From Aquanectria penicillioides (Eukaryota; Ascomycota; Sordariomycetes; Hypocreales; Nectriaceae), in the NCBI GenBank assembly GCA_003415625.1, contig PYIU01000002.1, forward strand, positions 930,001 through 994,000: a stretch of 64,000 nucleotides of DNA. Reading direction: 5' to 3'. The position numbers were made by a program, and so were the translations under genes. The number at the start of each line of letters is the position of its first letter. Positions within the stretch are counted from its first letter, which is position 1. The notes below the pieces were generated by a model. It saw only the letters and a list, made by a program, of their open reading frames with translations. It was not told the origin of the DNA and did not search any database. Positions 1 through 10,580 of this stretch are shown piece after piece.

Positions 1-2040
1 ATGGATGATGACCCCAACCTGAACATGGGTGTCAATCATGCCTTCGCGCGCGGATACTGGTATATTATCGCTGGAGTTGTTGGCGCACTTACGGTTGTCC
101 GTGGCATCAACCACTTTGATGCTCGTCAAAGGTAGGCTGGCAGATCCTGGCCTAAGTTGGTTGTCACAAGATGTCATGATGAGGGGAAGAAAAGCAAAAA
201 GGTCTAACACTCTACTCTCCTTTGCAGATTAAAATCTTGCCATGATTCTTCGATCGAGCATCCGACCCGTCCTCAAGGCCCCTTTAGCCAAGCCTGGGCT
301 ACTGCGACTGCCGTAGCCCGAGAAATGAGCCATCCGCAGTTCTATGTTCCCATCAACGGTTTGCGATGGGCGACGCCGCCTCCACTGGGACGCGCACTCG
401 TCTTGGCTTGCTACTGGGCCGTAATCGTCTACATGATGCGCTGGAATGTAGTGAAGAACGATGTCTATTACTACGAGCGCATCGGATACCGCAACGCTTG
501 GGTGGCACTATGCCAACTCCCGTTGCTGTATCTGCTCGCCATGAAAGTCAACGTCGTCGGCTTTCTCATTGGCACTGGCCACGAGAGGCTCAACTGGCTG
601 CACCGCTGGGTTGCGCGCACAATGTTTGTGACTGCAACGGTACACGGCTTCCATTTCTGGACCCTATGGGTGAGGGCCGACTTTGTCGAATTTGAGCTCG
701 AGATCATGCCGCTCGTCAAATACGGCATCGGGGCATGGGCCATTCTGCTGTGGAACTTTGCTGTCGGCTTCGTGCCAATTCGAAGATTGGCCTACGAGGT
801 CTGGCTCATCCAGCACATCCTCTCGAGCATTGTCATGTTGTGGTTGATCCACAGGCACGTTCCTGAGGATGCGGGTTACTTGGTCTGGATGAGCATCTCA
901 TTCCTCGTCTTTGATCGGGCTGCGCGGTGGCTGCTGCTTTTGTGGCAAAACACAAGGCTGCGGCCGAACGGGTCAAGTTGCGAGGGCAAAAAGGGCGTCG
1001 GGCACGGAATTGCAATTCGCGCCGTGTGCCCTTCGACCACGGTCGTGACGATCAAGGACGTCCACTTCAAGTGGAAAGCCGGGCAACATATTTACCTCTG
1101 GCTGCCTCGCCTTGGGCCTTTCGAGGCTCATCCATATACAATTGCCTGCGCGCACAAGTTAGAGGGCGGGTGTTGCTGCAACAGCATCCAGCTTGTTGTG
1201 CGCGCCCACGGCGGATTCTCCAGGAGGATCCATGAGTACGCCACCAAAAACCCCAATTCGGAGCTTACTGGGTTTGTTTCGGGCCCATTTGGTGTTCCGC
1301 CCAGATGGGACATTTACGAGACAATGGTCTTGATCGGCGCCTCGACGGGCGCTAGCTTCGTAGTCCCCATCCTCGAGAGCGTCGCCAACGACGGAGGCAA
1401 GAACTGCGCCCGGAGAGTAGAGGTCGTTTTGATAGCGCGAACAGCTGAGGAGATCAGCTACTACGTCGAGCGAAGCGAAGCAGCGGGTCGCATCGCAAGG
1501 GCCAAGGGCATAACGGTGAGCATCCATGTCGCGATAACAGGGGGCAACAAGGGTGGTCGTGAGTCGCCGTTATCCGCATCCTCATCCCCATCCCCATCCC
1601 CATCCCCATCCCCATCCCTTGCGAAGCCCGCTCCCCAGAGCGACTCAGACAATATCACCACAGATGGCGAGTCCAACACCAAGGTGGTAGAGAAGACAGG
1701 AGGTTGCTGTTGCAGCAGCCGGCTAGCCGAGACCAAAACCGGCGAGGTCGTATCCACAGAGGCCTGTCCCAGTGACTCTCCTTGCAGGAACGGAAGCTCC
1801 ACCGCAGAGACGGACGCTCCCGGACTGATTCGCGAATATACAAGCCGCCCCGACCTTGATGCCCTGATCCGCGAGCCGGTCGAGCAGGCGTGGGGCGAAA
1901 CGGGAGTTGTCGTGTGCGGCGGGCGGGAGGTTGTTGCGCAGACGAGGAACAGCGTCAGTCGTTTGAGCGATGAGCGAGCGGTTCACAAGGGCACAGGCGC
2001 GCAGGGGATCTACTTGCATGTGGAGGAGTATTCATTTTAA
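1..2040 (+). CDS. Ferric reductase transmembrane component (FRE/NOX family), possibly 5'-truncated
   Basis: Plasma-membrane flavocytochrome that passes electrons from cytosolic NADPH through FAD and two b hemes to extracellular ferric or cupric ions. The model is join(1..131,228..2040): the 96-bp intron starts GTAGGC, ends TTTGCAG and joins the first ATG frame to the long ORF, giving 647 residues. Visible features are an N-terminal helix, then a ferric-reductase membrane domain with paired heme histidines at about residues 169/183 and 240/254 (13 residues between each pair), the FAD motif HPYTIA at about 345-350, a GPFG motif and an NADPH-site segment (IGASTGAS) further on, and a C-terminal CGG segment. 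A low-complexity Ser-Pro insert (six CATCCC units, 1583-1618) and a Cys-rich patch lie between the two NADPH-site parts. The first ATG is base 1 of the window, so the true start could lie upstream. Family call is firm; substrate (iron, copper or siderophore) is not shown. Confidence 0.93.
1583..1618 (+). repeat. Hexanucleotide tandem repeat inside the ferric reductase
   Basis: Six perfect copies of CATCCC encode a Ser-Pro run within the NADPH-binding half of the reductase. In-frame six-base units can change length without breaking the frame, so this is a likely length polymorphism. Confidence 0.9.
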
Positions 2041-2768
2041 TTACTTGGGTGCATGTCTGTCGAATGGTACGACACCACGGGCCCCATATCCAAGAGCCAA
2101 GGGGGCCCGTTTTTTTTTTTTTCAATTTTAGATACCTCCAGTATGTTGCCGACCGCGAACGAGTCTCCTAATCCTGAGAAGCCACATGGGACAGGGTAGG
2201 GGTTGTTGTTAGGTTGCCCCTGGGCAGAAAAAGGAACAATGGAACGGTACATACATCAGCCCGAAAATGGTCCAAGGGCCCATCAGAGGACCCAACAACG
2301 GGTAAAATCCTGATACAGGACGCACGCACCGTCCTTAGTCGTGCATCTTCATGCTTCCCATCCCGCAAACGGTCTTCCTCCGTTCTCCATCTCCCCAATT
2401 TATCATTGTTTGTTTGTTTTGCCATCTTCCGAATTCTTCTCCTTCGCAATCCAGCCCCCGTCCTAATCGCCCAACTATCCCTGAAAAGTTCCAGAGTGGT
2501 TTGGAATGCGATTCATGCACCGCATCCTGCTCCACTTCGACCGGCGCCGCACCGAATAGTCCCAAAAAACAATCTGATTTGGCTTCGCCTGCCCATGCGC
2601 AAACTCGTCGTTGGCCCCGTAGCCGCCGCCCGTACTGAGCAGTAGTTCGCAAAAACGTGGGTTTCGTTTGTGCATTTGCCGCGGCGACATCTCGCAATCC
2701 CTCAAATTCTCTTCGCCACCTGCGCCCCGGGTGCCCTCTCGATGTCATCGGCATAAACGATCGCGGCG
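2041..2768. other. Intergenic: reductase 3' region and promoter of the next gene
   Basis: No supportable gene. It holds a T-run near 2110-2122 just after the reductase and CT-rich stretches at about 2340-2480 and 2700-2770, typical of a fungal leader, before the ATG at 2769. Confidence 0.6.
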
Positions 2769-3713
2769 ATGCCTTCTCCGCGCGCTCTGCCTGAGTGGTA
2801 TAGCCTGGTCCAGGCCACCTCCAGGACGCTCTCCTGGGCGACAGCCCTGATAGCTATCTTGCTGCTCGCCTACGTGGGCAGGACGTGGCCAGACAAGGGT
2901 CAGGTCATAGTAGCTGGAGTCATCGGGGTGAGTCTTTGTTCCCTTCATGTGCTCTATGATTTCCCCAAGAGTCCCCCTTTGAAATTCTTTTTTTCTTCAT
3001 CGAATGTTGAATCATCATGATTGCAAATTTCAATGTGGGATGAGAGCTAAGACCAGCTGGTAGTCCACGATTGCGATGCTCAACGATAGCTGGGAGGTGG
3101 TCGCCATAACCGATACCTGGCAAACGCTGCCCCGAATTTCGAGTTCTCGACGAGTCCTTCACGATATTTTCTCCCTCGCATTATCAATTGGTGGAATCAT
3201 CATGATGTGGGTTTCAAACATTCACATTTCCAACTCGGATTCTCAGTCACTCGAAGACGTTCGAGAGGAAAAATATGTCATGGCAGCGATGTGGGGTCTT
3301 CTTGCTCAAGTGTGAGTGTATTCAGGGTTGCTCATGCTACCTCGTATTAACATTGACGTAGTATTTGGCGGTTGGTCCATACCGTCTGGGGTTGTATCGA
3401 TTGCTCTAGGGAAGCCCGTGCCGCAGAGAGACGACGAAGACGAAGACGAAGACGGAGACGCCATCGAGACCGCCCGTGGACCCCTGGTATGAGATCACCG
3501 GGTATCGAATTTAGGTTTTTTTTATTTTATTTTATTTTTCACGAGAGACGCATTGAAAGGGGAAACAAAACCATATGCAATGTGCCTTTTACAGCCAGCA
3601 ATGTCGGGATATATGGAGTTTTTGGGGGACAAAAAACGAAGCGGCCAAAGTCGGAACACAGCTCCGTCACCGCTAAACTAATGTTATCAACCTGTCTGGG
3701 TACAGGAGGCTGA
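2769..3713 (+). CDS. Small four-helix membrane protein, unknown function (C-terminus uncertain)
   Basis: Not recognised as a named family; topology is MARVEL-like. Exons: 2769-2927, intron 2928-3063 (GTGAGT...TAG, phase 0), 3064-3311, intron 3312-3361 (GTGAGT...GTAG), exon 3 from 3362. Four hydrophobic segments are visible: after the N-terminus (ATALIAILLLAYV), at VIVAGVIGSTIAM across intron 1, at LALSIGGIIMMWV, and around MAAMWGLLAQV across intron 2. With the consensus splice sites exon 3 reads VIWRLVHTVWGC followed by a run of about eleven Arg and stays open to TGA at 3711-3713, but after about 3485 it crosses T-rich, non-coding-looking DNA, so a further intron or an earlier end is likely. 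The overlapping frame gives a Gly/Ser/Val segment, an Asp/Glu run and a clean stop near 3490 but needs a one-base shift at the splice site. Exons 1-2 are good; the tail is not. Confidence 0.62.
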
Positions 3714-4181
3714 TAGGGGGGGGGAGAAACGCAGAGCGGCTCAATGTATGAGGGTCTCATGGGACGATTGATACCAACAACCTTGACGATTTGAGATGAT
3801 TTACATGTCTGACCTCGATGGTCACCCCGTCAGGTTCAACGGTCATGTTAGGGCTGAATCTTAATTTCTACCTTGGAAGTACATGGAATGCTACTCCGTT
3901 GGCACGGATTGATGCGCCACAAACTTTGCTGAACCTTTCGGGCAAATATTTTATGTTACGCAAGTGAGATGATGTTATTTCTAAGGCATGCAGTGTTGCC
4001 CATGGAAACGTTGATTTTGTAACACACGAACGACTATGCTGGTGTGGCTTCAGTACACAGTGAAACTCGAAGACGGCCGAATGACGTGAACTAAATAACA
4101 TGATCGGGAAAAATAGTGGGACGAGGCATCGAATACGAAAACTAAAGCTATTTGTTTGCCCCATCTCGTATAACTACAAAA
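3714..4181. other. Convergent intergenic region
   Basis: Lies between the ends of the small membrane protein (+) and the OPT transporter (-). It contains a G9-10 run at about 3716-3725. No gene, RNA or repeat is seen. Confidence 0.6.
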
Positions 4182-6698
4182 CTAGACCTTCCAGTCGAAA
4201 CTGATATCAAAATATCCAGCCTCGGGTATAGATAGGTGTGAGCATCTGACCGTGCTATTGGTTGCGGCATCCACGAATCCTCCCTGGTCGACTCCGAGCT
4301 TGGCAATCCGATTTCCCCACCAGTTCAGGCGGATGTCAGACCGCTGGAGCGCAAAGAACATAAGTAGCCCTGAGATTCCAATCGCTGTCATAAAAGAGCT
4401 TGTCAAGACGTACGCGTATCTCTCCCACCAAGCTTTATATCTCCTCTTTACGAACCAGTTGAAGAAGAGGGCCAGGACCACGGTCCCTTGCATGTAGCTC
4501 CAGTTGTATGGAGCCCATCCAAGTGGGCCGGCGATAAAAATGGGGATATTGACGTTTCTCCAGAATGAGCGTGGCCATTTTCGAGCTAAGAAGTATACGA
4601 TAATTGGGAGAATAAGGCCGAGGGGGATGAGGTATGTGACGGAACGGTAGGGTCCTTCCAGCCCGAAGAGGCGACGGGGCCCAACCACACCCCAGATGAC
4701 AGAGGCCATAAAGTAACCATGCGTATGAGGACATGTGAAGCGGTCCTTTTGCTTGCTGTCGCACAGGTCGGGGATGTTGCGCAGAACCCAATGGTTTACT
4801 GCCAGCGCCACAAACCCGGCAACGAACGTTGCGTAGACCTGTGCTGCAAAGGCCCATCGGGGAGGTATCTTGGCGTAGTGTGCAAGCTTGAGATCGGAGA
4901 TGAAGTTGATAGACTGAGAGGCTGCCATGAAACTAAACATTTTGAAGATCATGTTGGGGATCGTCTTCCCTTCCAGCGCGTATCCTCCGACCAGCATCGC
5001 TAGAATGCTAGTAGGAATCTCCAAGTTGGTTATGGCAGCCAGCATTCCGATGGGAATCTGTAAGACGACTGTGAATATCAGTGCCAGCACGATGGCCCAA
5101 ATGGGCATGCCCGTGGGCCAAAGCGTCACGGAGATGCAGGCCAAGGTGAAGGAGATGGCGAGAATGATGAGATACCACCAGTGCGGGCACTCAGGGTAGA
5201 CAGACATGAGACGGTTGTGAATGTCGGTAAATTCCTCTGACCTTTTCTTCCGGGACCACACGGCTCTCAGTCCGCTCATAATCTCCTTGCGATGCCACAG
5301 GAACATGTGAGTGGGAACTGCCAAGTACACGGGGAAGAAACCGGCGTAGTTGAGCACCTGAGTGGTTGTCACCAGTGGCACGCTGTATTCGTAATATGCA
5401 GTTTGGTTAAGAGTAAGATCGTCGGTGAGGATACGCTGGACGTCGTAATTCTTCCCAGTGTTGTCGTAGATTCTGTTGCCATTGATGGGGAAATAACCAG
5501 CATCCCAGGCGTTGTTGAAGTACAAAAATGGGGCAACGATGAATCCCATAATGGCCATTCCAGATGCAAAGTTCAGCAATGTGAACAAGGGGGTGACAAT
5601 AGGATCTCCGAGGTAAGTTGCGATGTTCCAATCGAGCGTCGGCAGCGGGTTGATGCCAAGTCCACATGTGCTGCCAGCCAGCAATGCGAGGGTGACGCTT
5701 CCAGGGGCAATCCAATTTATCCAGTTGAAGAGAGCGAGACCTTCGAAAAGATAATTGGGGACCCAATACCAGAAGAACATGGCAGTAAAACAAATTATGA
5801 AGAATCGATATCGGGACATGGTCCAGCCATTGGCATTGACGTCGGCATCTTGTCCATTGTCTCTATAGAGAGCTTTTGTGAGCGCGATATTTGCAAGCGG
5901 CTTTTGCCATATCATGGCAGGGGGATAAACGAGAAAACGGCGGGCCATGCCGGCGCAGCCGTAACCGATTAATTGCGTGGCCAAGAGGGTTGTTATTTGC
6001 CACGGAATGCTATTCGAAAGCACCTTTTCGCCGTAGAAGCGGTCGAGCTTAAGTACCTGGATGATGCTGACAACGTAAGCTCCAGTCGAATGGCCACCGA
6101 ATGCCACGTTGGCCATCATGGCGATGAGAATATGCTCTTTCTGATTAAACGGCCCAGGGTTAAGGGTGAATTGAAATGATCCGAGGCGAAACATCCTCTT
6201 TGGAAGCCACCTTGCCAGAAGCACGCCAAGGGGTTTGGAAAGCAACTGGACGACGTAGGTAGAAATATTAATGCTTGGCATCCTCAAGGAGAAGAACTGC
6301 TGAATGGCAGTTCCTCCAATAGCGAAGAAAGTCCCCAATATGAATACTCGTAAAGTACCCACTGGGAGTGTTGGGTCGTCTGTTGGGTCAACGACTGCTC
6401 GAACTTCGGGGTAGGCAGAGTGGTTGATCATGAGATCTTTCTGGGCCTCGAAATCGTCGAATATCGTTTTGGCAAGTTCAGGGTCATCGTTTCCGTTCTT
6501 CCTGTTTTCAAGATAACTCCGAGCTCGGTCAATAATGTCTGTAGGGAAATTTTGGTCAAATTCGTATTCTTGAACAAGTGCCTCAAGAGTCTGGATAAGA
6601 GTATCCTGAGATTCGGTGCCGATTGAGCTATGTCGTTCAGATCCATCTTTCTCTCCCGCTTCCCCCTCGGGTGGGGTATTTCCAAGGACGGAAGGCAT
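4182..6698 (-). CDS. Oligopeptide transporter, OPT family (proton-coupled)
   Basis: Integral membrane symporter importing tetra/pentapeptides or glutathione-type substrates with protons; fungal Opt1/Isp4 type. Single-exon ORF. The frame is open to an ATG at 6782, but I start at the next Met (6698): the extra 28 residues are hydrophobic and precede a normal acidic, cytosolic OPT N-terminus. From there the protein is 838 residues, usual for the family. Seen: SAYPEVRAVVDPTDDP (about residues 94-109) just before the first helix, the family signature NPGPFNQKEH (about 179-188), and some 14-16 hydrophobic segments along the rest, with a Trp/Tyr-rich GPLGWAPYNWSY motif near the end. Its 3' end faces the preceding small membrane gene; its promoter is in 6.7-7.6 kb. 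Which peptide it carries, or whether it carries a metal chelate, cannot be told from sequence. Confidence 0.93.
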   Translation of the reverse strand: MPSVLGNTPPEGEAGEKDGSERHSSIGTESQDTLIQTLEALVQEYEFDQNFPTDIIDRARSYLENRKNGNDDPELAKTIFDDFEAQKDLMINHSAYPEVRAVVDPTDDPTLPVGTLRVFILGTFFAIGGTAIQQFFSLRMPSINISTYVVQLLSKPLGVLLARWLPKRMFRLGSFQFTLNPGPFNQKEHILIAMMANVAFGGHSTGAYVVSIIQVLKLDRFYGEKVLSNSIPWQITTLLATQLIGYGCAGMARRFLVYPPAMIWQKPLANIALTKALYRDNGQDADVNANGWTMSRYRFFIICFTAMFFWYWVPNYLFEGLALFNWINWIAPGSVTLALLAGSTCGLGINPLPTLDWNIATYLGDPIVTPLFTLLNFASGMAIMGFIVAPFLYFNNAWDAGYFPINGNRIYDNTGKNYDVQRILTDDLTLNQTAYYEYSVPLVTTTQVLNYAGFFPVYLAVPTHMFLWHRKEIMSGLRAVWSRKKRSEEFTDIHNRLMSVYPECPHWWYLIILAISFTLACISVTLWPTGMPIWAIVLALIFTVVLQIPIGMLAAITNLEIPTSILAMLVGGYALEGKTIPNMIFKMFSFMAASQSINFISDLKLAHYAKIPPRWAFAAQVYATFVAGFVALAVNHWVLRNIPDLCDSKQKDRFTCPHTHGYFMASVIWGVVGPRRLFGLEGPYRSVTYLIPLGLILPIIVYFLARKWPRSFWRNVNIPIFIAGPLGWAPYNWSYMQGTVVLALFFNWFVKRRYKAWWERYAYVLTSSFMTAIGISGLLMFFALQRSDIRLNWWGNRIAKLGVDQGGFVDAATNSTVRCSHLSIPEAGYFDISFDWKV

Positions 6699-7638
6699 CT
6701 TATTAGCCAGATTACTCGTCGTAATGCGAGCAGGAAATAGGGAAAAGAAACAAATAATGAGAGAAGGAGATGCGAGGGACAAGCGGACTTGGGCAAGCTC
6801 AAGTTCAGTCCCTCTGAGCCCTTCCGGGCTACTAGAAGAAAAGGCACGCCTAAGTGTTGAAAGAGTGAAGGCTATAGGAGATAGTCGGTGGACAAAGAGG
6901 TTGACCTAGTCACAGTGAGACCATCCGACTTAAATGAGGTTCGTCAAGAATAGGGTTCACTCAACCCATGGTACAGAGCTGTCATATGGGACAATGCGTC
7001 AAGAATCCGAGGTTTAAAAAAAAACTTTTTGAATTAAAATACAGGCCTCAAGTATCTTTTATTGAGGCTTTTGACAGCACCCTGCTCAATCACCGCTGTA
7101 GGTGAGGCTCGTCATGGTTACTGGACAATGTTACTCACGCGTCACCCGCATCATGATTTAGTTTTCTAGAGAATAACAAATTATCAAAAAAGGAAGTACC
7201 TGAAGAATACGAGCCGAGGATAATTCATTACCACTGTAATTATGCTTTGATGAAGGTTCAATGTCACCTTATCAGCCCAAGACTGCTTGCATACAAAACT
7301 GGCGTCATAGCATTGGGTTGAGAGAGAAGGAAGAGGGTCAGGCAGCATCTAGGTGCAGGGCTTATTATCACAGTGCATAATAGCTTAGGTCCAACTATTT
7401 TGGAAACTCGCTTGTCTACGTCGGAGATGACTGGAAAATGTTGGGACAAACGAGTGTTCAATTTGGATTGTTCACAAAGTCATAAATGAAAGACTGCGGA
7501 GAAAAGCTCCACATGATCAACGATCAACCCAATTGTGAGATGGCAGCAGTGCTATGCACGTGCGACAAGAGCATCGGTTGCCGAAATCTCAAGCCTATCC
7601 TTTCCAGAGCCCCAATGTCTGGTATCTGCGCAATTTCC
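6699..7638. other. Intergenic: OPT promoter side and 3' flank of the secreted-protein gene
   Basis: Upstream of the OPT start the DNA is purine-rich on the plus strand (CT-rich on the coding strand) to about 6850, as expected for its leader. 6950-7630 holds no supportable ORF; the short frames at 7264-7461 and 7486-7707 are chance or shadow frames. Confidence 0.55.
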
Positions 7639-8161
7639 TTAAAGTTCTGTGAAATCCTTGCAGCATGTCCAGCAACCCGAGTCACCGCCGCCCTGCAAAT
7701 CTGTTAACAAGCATCCATTTATATTAGTGAAAACTGGCTTTCTTACTGGATTGTTGGCATACTATAATAAATCATTAGCAAATATCAACAGAATTGGGAA
7801 GGTGAGTGCTCCTACCCAGCCCGCAGGACAGTTTGGCTTCTCGTTGAAGCAAACTAGCCAGCATACATCGACTTGAGAAAGCTTGGTGTTTTCCAGATGC
7901 ATGCCGGCTTGAGTGACCTTTACCTGGAGTCTATATGTGTGTTAGTGCTCCATAGCTTGTAACTTCATCTTTCTAGAATTTTGGCGAAGGCGTGCACAGG
8001 TTGATTAAGCATGAACTTGGCGTCGACAGTTTTGACACTTACGTGATGTCTTCGTTGACATTCATAGATTTGCGCCCCATAGCCTTGGAGGATTCCATGA
8101 ACCAAGGCATAGCAGTGATTCCATGGACCAAGAAGATAATCGGGACCGCTGAAAACTTCAT
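7639..8161 (-). CDS. Small secreted cysteine-rich protein (four exons), candidate effector
   Basis: Found by reading splice signals; no single exon is long. Model: complement(join(7639..7692,7747..7761,7816..7930,8043..8161)), 100 residues. Introns: 7931-8042 (GTAAGT, branch CACTAAC, TATAG), 7762-7815 (GTAGGA...TTATAG) and 7693-7746 (GTAAGA, branch CACTAAT, TTTGCAG); all keep frame, including a 15-bp exon coding YANNP. The product starts MKFSAVPIIFLVHGITA, a signal peptide with likely cleavage near residue 17, then a charged pro-like segment, then six Cys at 63, 67, 74, 90, 93 and 94 in a pattern C-W-L-V-C...NCPAGWY...GCWTCCK, with stop after FTEL. Small secreted proteins with a CP-x-GW and CWTCC pattern are known to me from hypocrealean fungi without assigned function. 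It sits about 3.6 kb from an RIP-mutated block, a usual setting for effectors. Function is unknown; secretion is inferred from the leader. Confidence 0.8.
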
Positions 8162-8260
8162 TTTGCCTAATATTTGCGCAAGATAGATTACTTAGGATCT
8201 TGAATGAGAGGAAGGAGTTTGGTTGTTAGGGGGGTCAAGTTCGTCTGGGAGGAGCTTCTA

Positions 8261-8268
8261 TATTTATA
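8261..8268 (-). promoter_or_regulatory. TATA box of the secreted-protein gene
   Basis: The minus strand reads TATAAATA about 100 bases upstream of the ATG at 8161, followed by a C/T- and A-rich leader (CTCCTCCCAG, CCTTCCTCTC). Position and sequence suit a fungal core promoter and support the gene's start. Confidence 0.6.
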
Positions 8269-8279
8269 CTTATCGAGAG

Positions 8280-10238
8280 GTGCTGAAATTGATACATAGA
8301 TTCAACAAGCTATTCATTTGCCAGGCATTTTGGGCGGCATCAAGCGCAATGGCTTTTTTGCCGTTCCGATGACCAATTGAATAGCTGTTTTCGTCCCGAG
8401 AACGCGCATTTGATCACCAGGTGAGGACCTCAGTAATCCCTCGAGGGTTTCCGTCAATACTTGCATCTCACAGCTAAGAAGTCCTAGCCGAGACGTGCAT
8501 CCGGATCATGTTGTGCCTCTAATATCCCTGTCCCAACGTCGGGTCTGTTTTCACAACATATGAACGGCAGATTAGAGACATCATAAAATTATCGTCAAGG
8601 CCACATAGCACGAGTCAATTGGCTTCTATTCGATCCATGGGTAGTAATGTGTAACCTCATTCAGGTCGCAAATGGTGCACGAAGCAACAATAGGGCCGAT
8701 GAGCTGGCATGATGAGCCTAGGGATGCAGCTGCCGAGAGATCGACTTCGCTAAAAGAGACCGAGGGTTGAATTGAACTCTTTGCGGAACCTGTATAGTAG
8801 GTTGATTAAGCCACCGTTACTTTGGGACCAGAATTGTTTGCAGCTCAATAGGTAGCGGGATCATCTAGGTGTAGTCGTTAAGTGTGAACCTTCGCGCCAG
8901 GTCAAGAATCTAATTTTGTTTAATTTAAGAACGAAATAAATACCCCAGACAGTATAGATCGCAAATCTGAAGTCATACCTAGATGAGGACAACTTCTGAT
9001 TTATTGTTAGCCATAAGTAACAATTGCTTCGAGTTGGTCTGCATACTTTGTACCTCTCCATACCAGCCTAGTATTAATTGCCGGGCAGCCATGCCGGACC
9101 TCTTACAAATAATCAGGTTTCGATAATGTTGTAAACCATTGCTTTGTCAAATTCTGGCTCCTTAGGCGTGTTGACTTATGTCTTGAGGGAGCGGGGCACC
9201 ATCATGGCAGATGTAAAACTTGGAGACACTAGCCGAGCTATCGTAAATCAGAATGAACGGAAACCAGGAATAAGATGCGATAAAGAGATATCGAGTTTAG
9301 TACCATTGCTATAAACTCCAAGGAGAGGGAAAATCTTGGATTACAAGATGCGAGCATCTTGTTCTTGAACAATCTCAAGCTGCAATGCACAAATAACTCA
9401 GAGAGTCAGCTTCTCCACCTTGTGCGAGCATTCCACTTCAATCCAGGCACTGCACTTACATCCCTGGATGCTGTGGAATCTTTAATCATATTGAGGTTTC
9501 AAGCCAAGGTCAAATCAGCCCGGGTAAACACCCAAATGAGTAGTAGAGGCCCAATGGTCTCCGGAGGATGATTCGGAATGCAAGATAGGTAGTTGTCTCT
9601 CAGTCATGGGTTGTACGATATAACCTAGTAAATAATTCATTATAATTATTCTATCTTCTCGAAATACCTAACCAATTACAGCTGGAAAATGCGATAGTTC
9701 ACGACGATGCATCTTAAAAAGAGGATCCCAGGGGAGCCCTCAGGAGGCACTCTTAGTGTAGTTGATGATATGTTCAACCCAGCTTGTTCAGCGCATTAGT
9801 GACTTCTTATTTCTCAAAACTGGGGCACTTCTCATGCAAATAAGGTGGCACGAGCATCAAAATCACATTCCCTTTCATTGATGAGTGGAGGCAATTGGTA
9901 GGCGCAGGTCCTTTGTTCGGATCAGCGGCCAGGGCCCGGGCCCGCACATTTCACCATTCCTAGCCCTTTGACATACAGCATCAATCTATATCGTTAGCAG
10001 CCTGTTTTGCTTAAATCCATTTTAGAAGCACTAGAAGACCTATCTTACATAACTCTATGATCAGCAATGCCAGCAAGGCTTTGATAGGTGGTATGAGCAG
10101 GAAAGGGTTTAGGTATGAGGTTGTTCCTAGGCATTTATCAACAGTCTCCATCCCTTAATCTCCTGCTTCAGGAAACTGCTGTCTGTAGTGCAGCAGATCT
10201 CAGCTGTGTAGACTAAATAAGAATGAAAGGTTCCAGAG
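8280..10238. other. Gene-poor stretch with normal base composition
   Basis: No gene I can support. Short open frames at 8671-8769 (+), 8861-9061 (-), 9204-9326 (+) and 9359-9571 (+) have no recognisable motifs and no convincing splice partners. Given how the genes at 7639-8161 and 10239-10580 were hidden by introns, further small spliced genes or decayed ones could remain here. Confidence 0.4.
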
Positions 10239-10580
10239 ATGGACGACTATCCGTCCCAGGGTCGCAACTCCTGTTTCGAAGGACAGGATATCATTATATT
10301 CAGCTTACTTCTTGTGGTGACTGATGGTAGCCTTGGGTTTCCAGGTAATGTGAGTTTTTAGTTTTAATAACTCATCGCTTCCGGATGAAATACAGTCGGT
10401 GGCTTGGTTCTCTTGTTGAGGGATCTTATTGGCATTTTCGTTGAGTTGGTGAGAAAAACTTCTCAATCCTCTAGGGCCCCAGACTTGTTATACGATATTC
10501 GCCCCATGTTATCGGATGGTCTGGTAGCATTATCAGACACCTACACCATTCATCAAAGTGGCTTATATTATGATCACTAA
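10239..10580 (+). CDS. Probable two-exon small membrane protein, unknown
   Basis: Model: join(10239..10344,10396..10580), 96 residues. The ATG is preceded by an in-frame stop (10224-10226). Exon 1 (35 codons plus one base) ends CCAG before donor GTAATG; the 51-bp intron has a branch-like TTTTAATAAC and ends AAATACAG; exon 2 then stays open for 60 codons to TAA at 10578. The translation has two hydrophobic stretches (IIIFSLLLVV and VGGLVLLLRDLIGIFVELV) bracketing a Gly/Pro turn, then a soluble tail with DLLYDIRPMLSDGL. An alternative donor four bases into the intron (TGTGAG...) breaks the frame. I do not recognise the family. Support is the continuous frame across a normal-sized fungal intron; an upstream exon is possible. 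Confidence 0.5.

Noticed and set aside
4252..6782. Plus-strand ORFs such as 5292-5972 (226 codons)
   Set aside because: Antisense shadow frames of the OPT transporter, which has clear family motifs on the minus strand.
6699..6782. Upstream in-frame ATG of the OPT gene (28 extra residues)
   Set aside because: The extension is hydrophobic and unlike OPT N-termini; the Met at 6698 gives a normal acidic cytosolic start.
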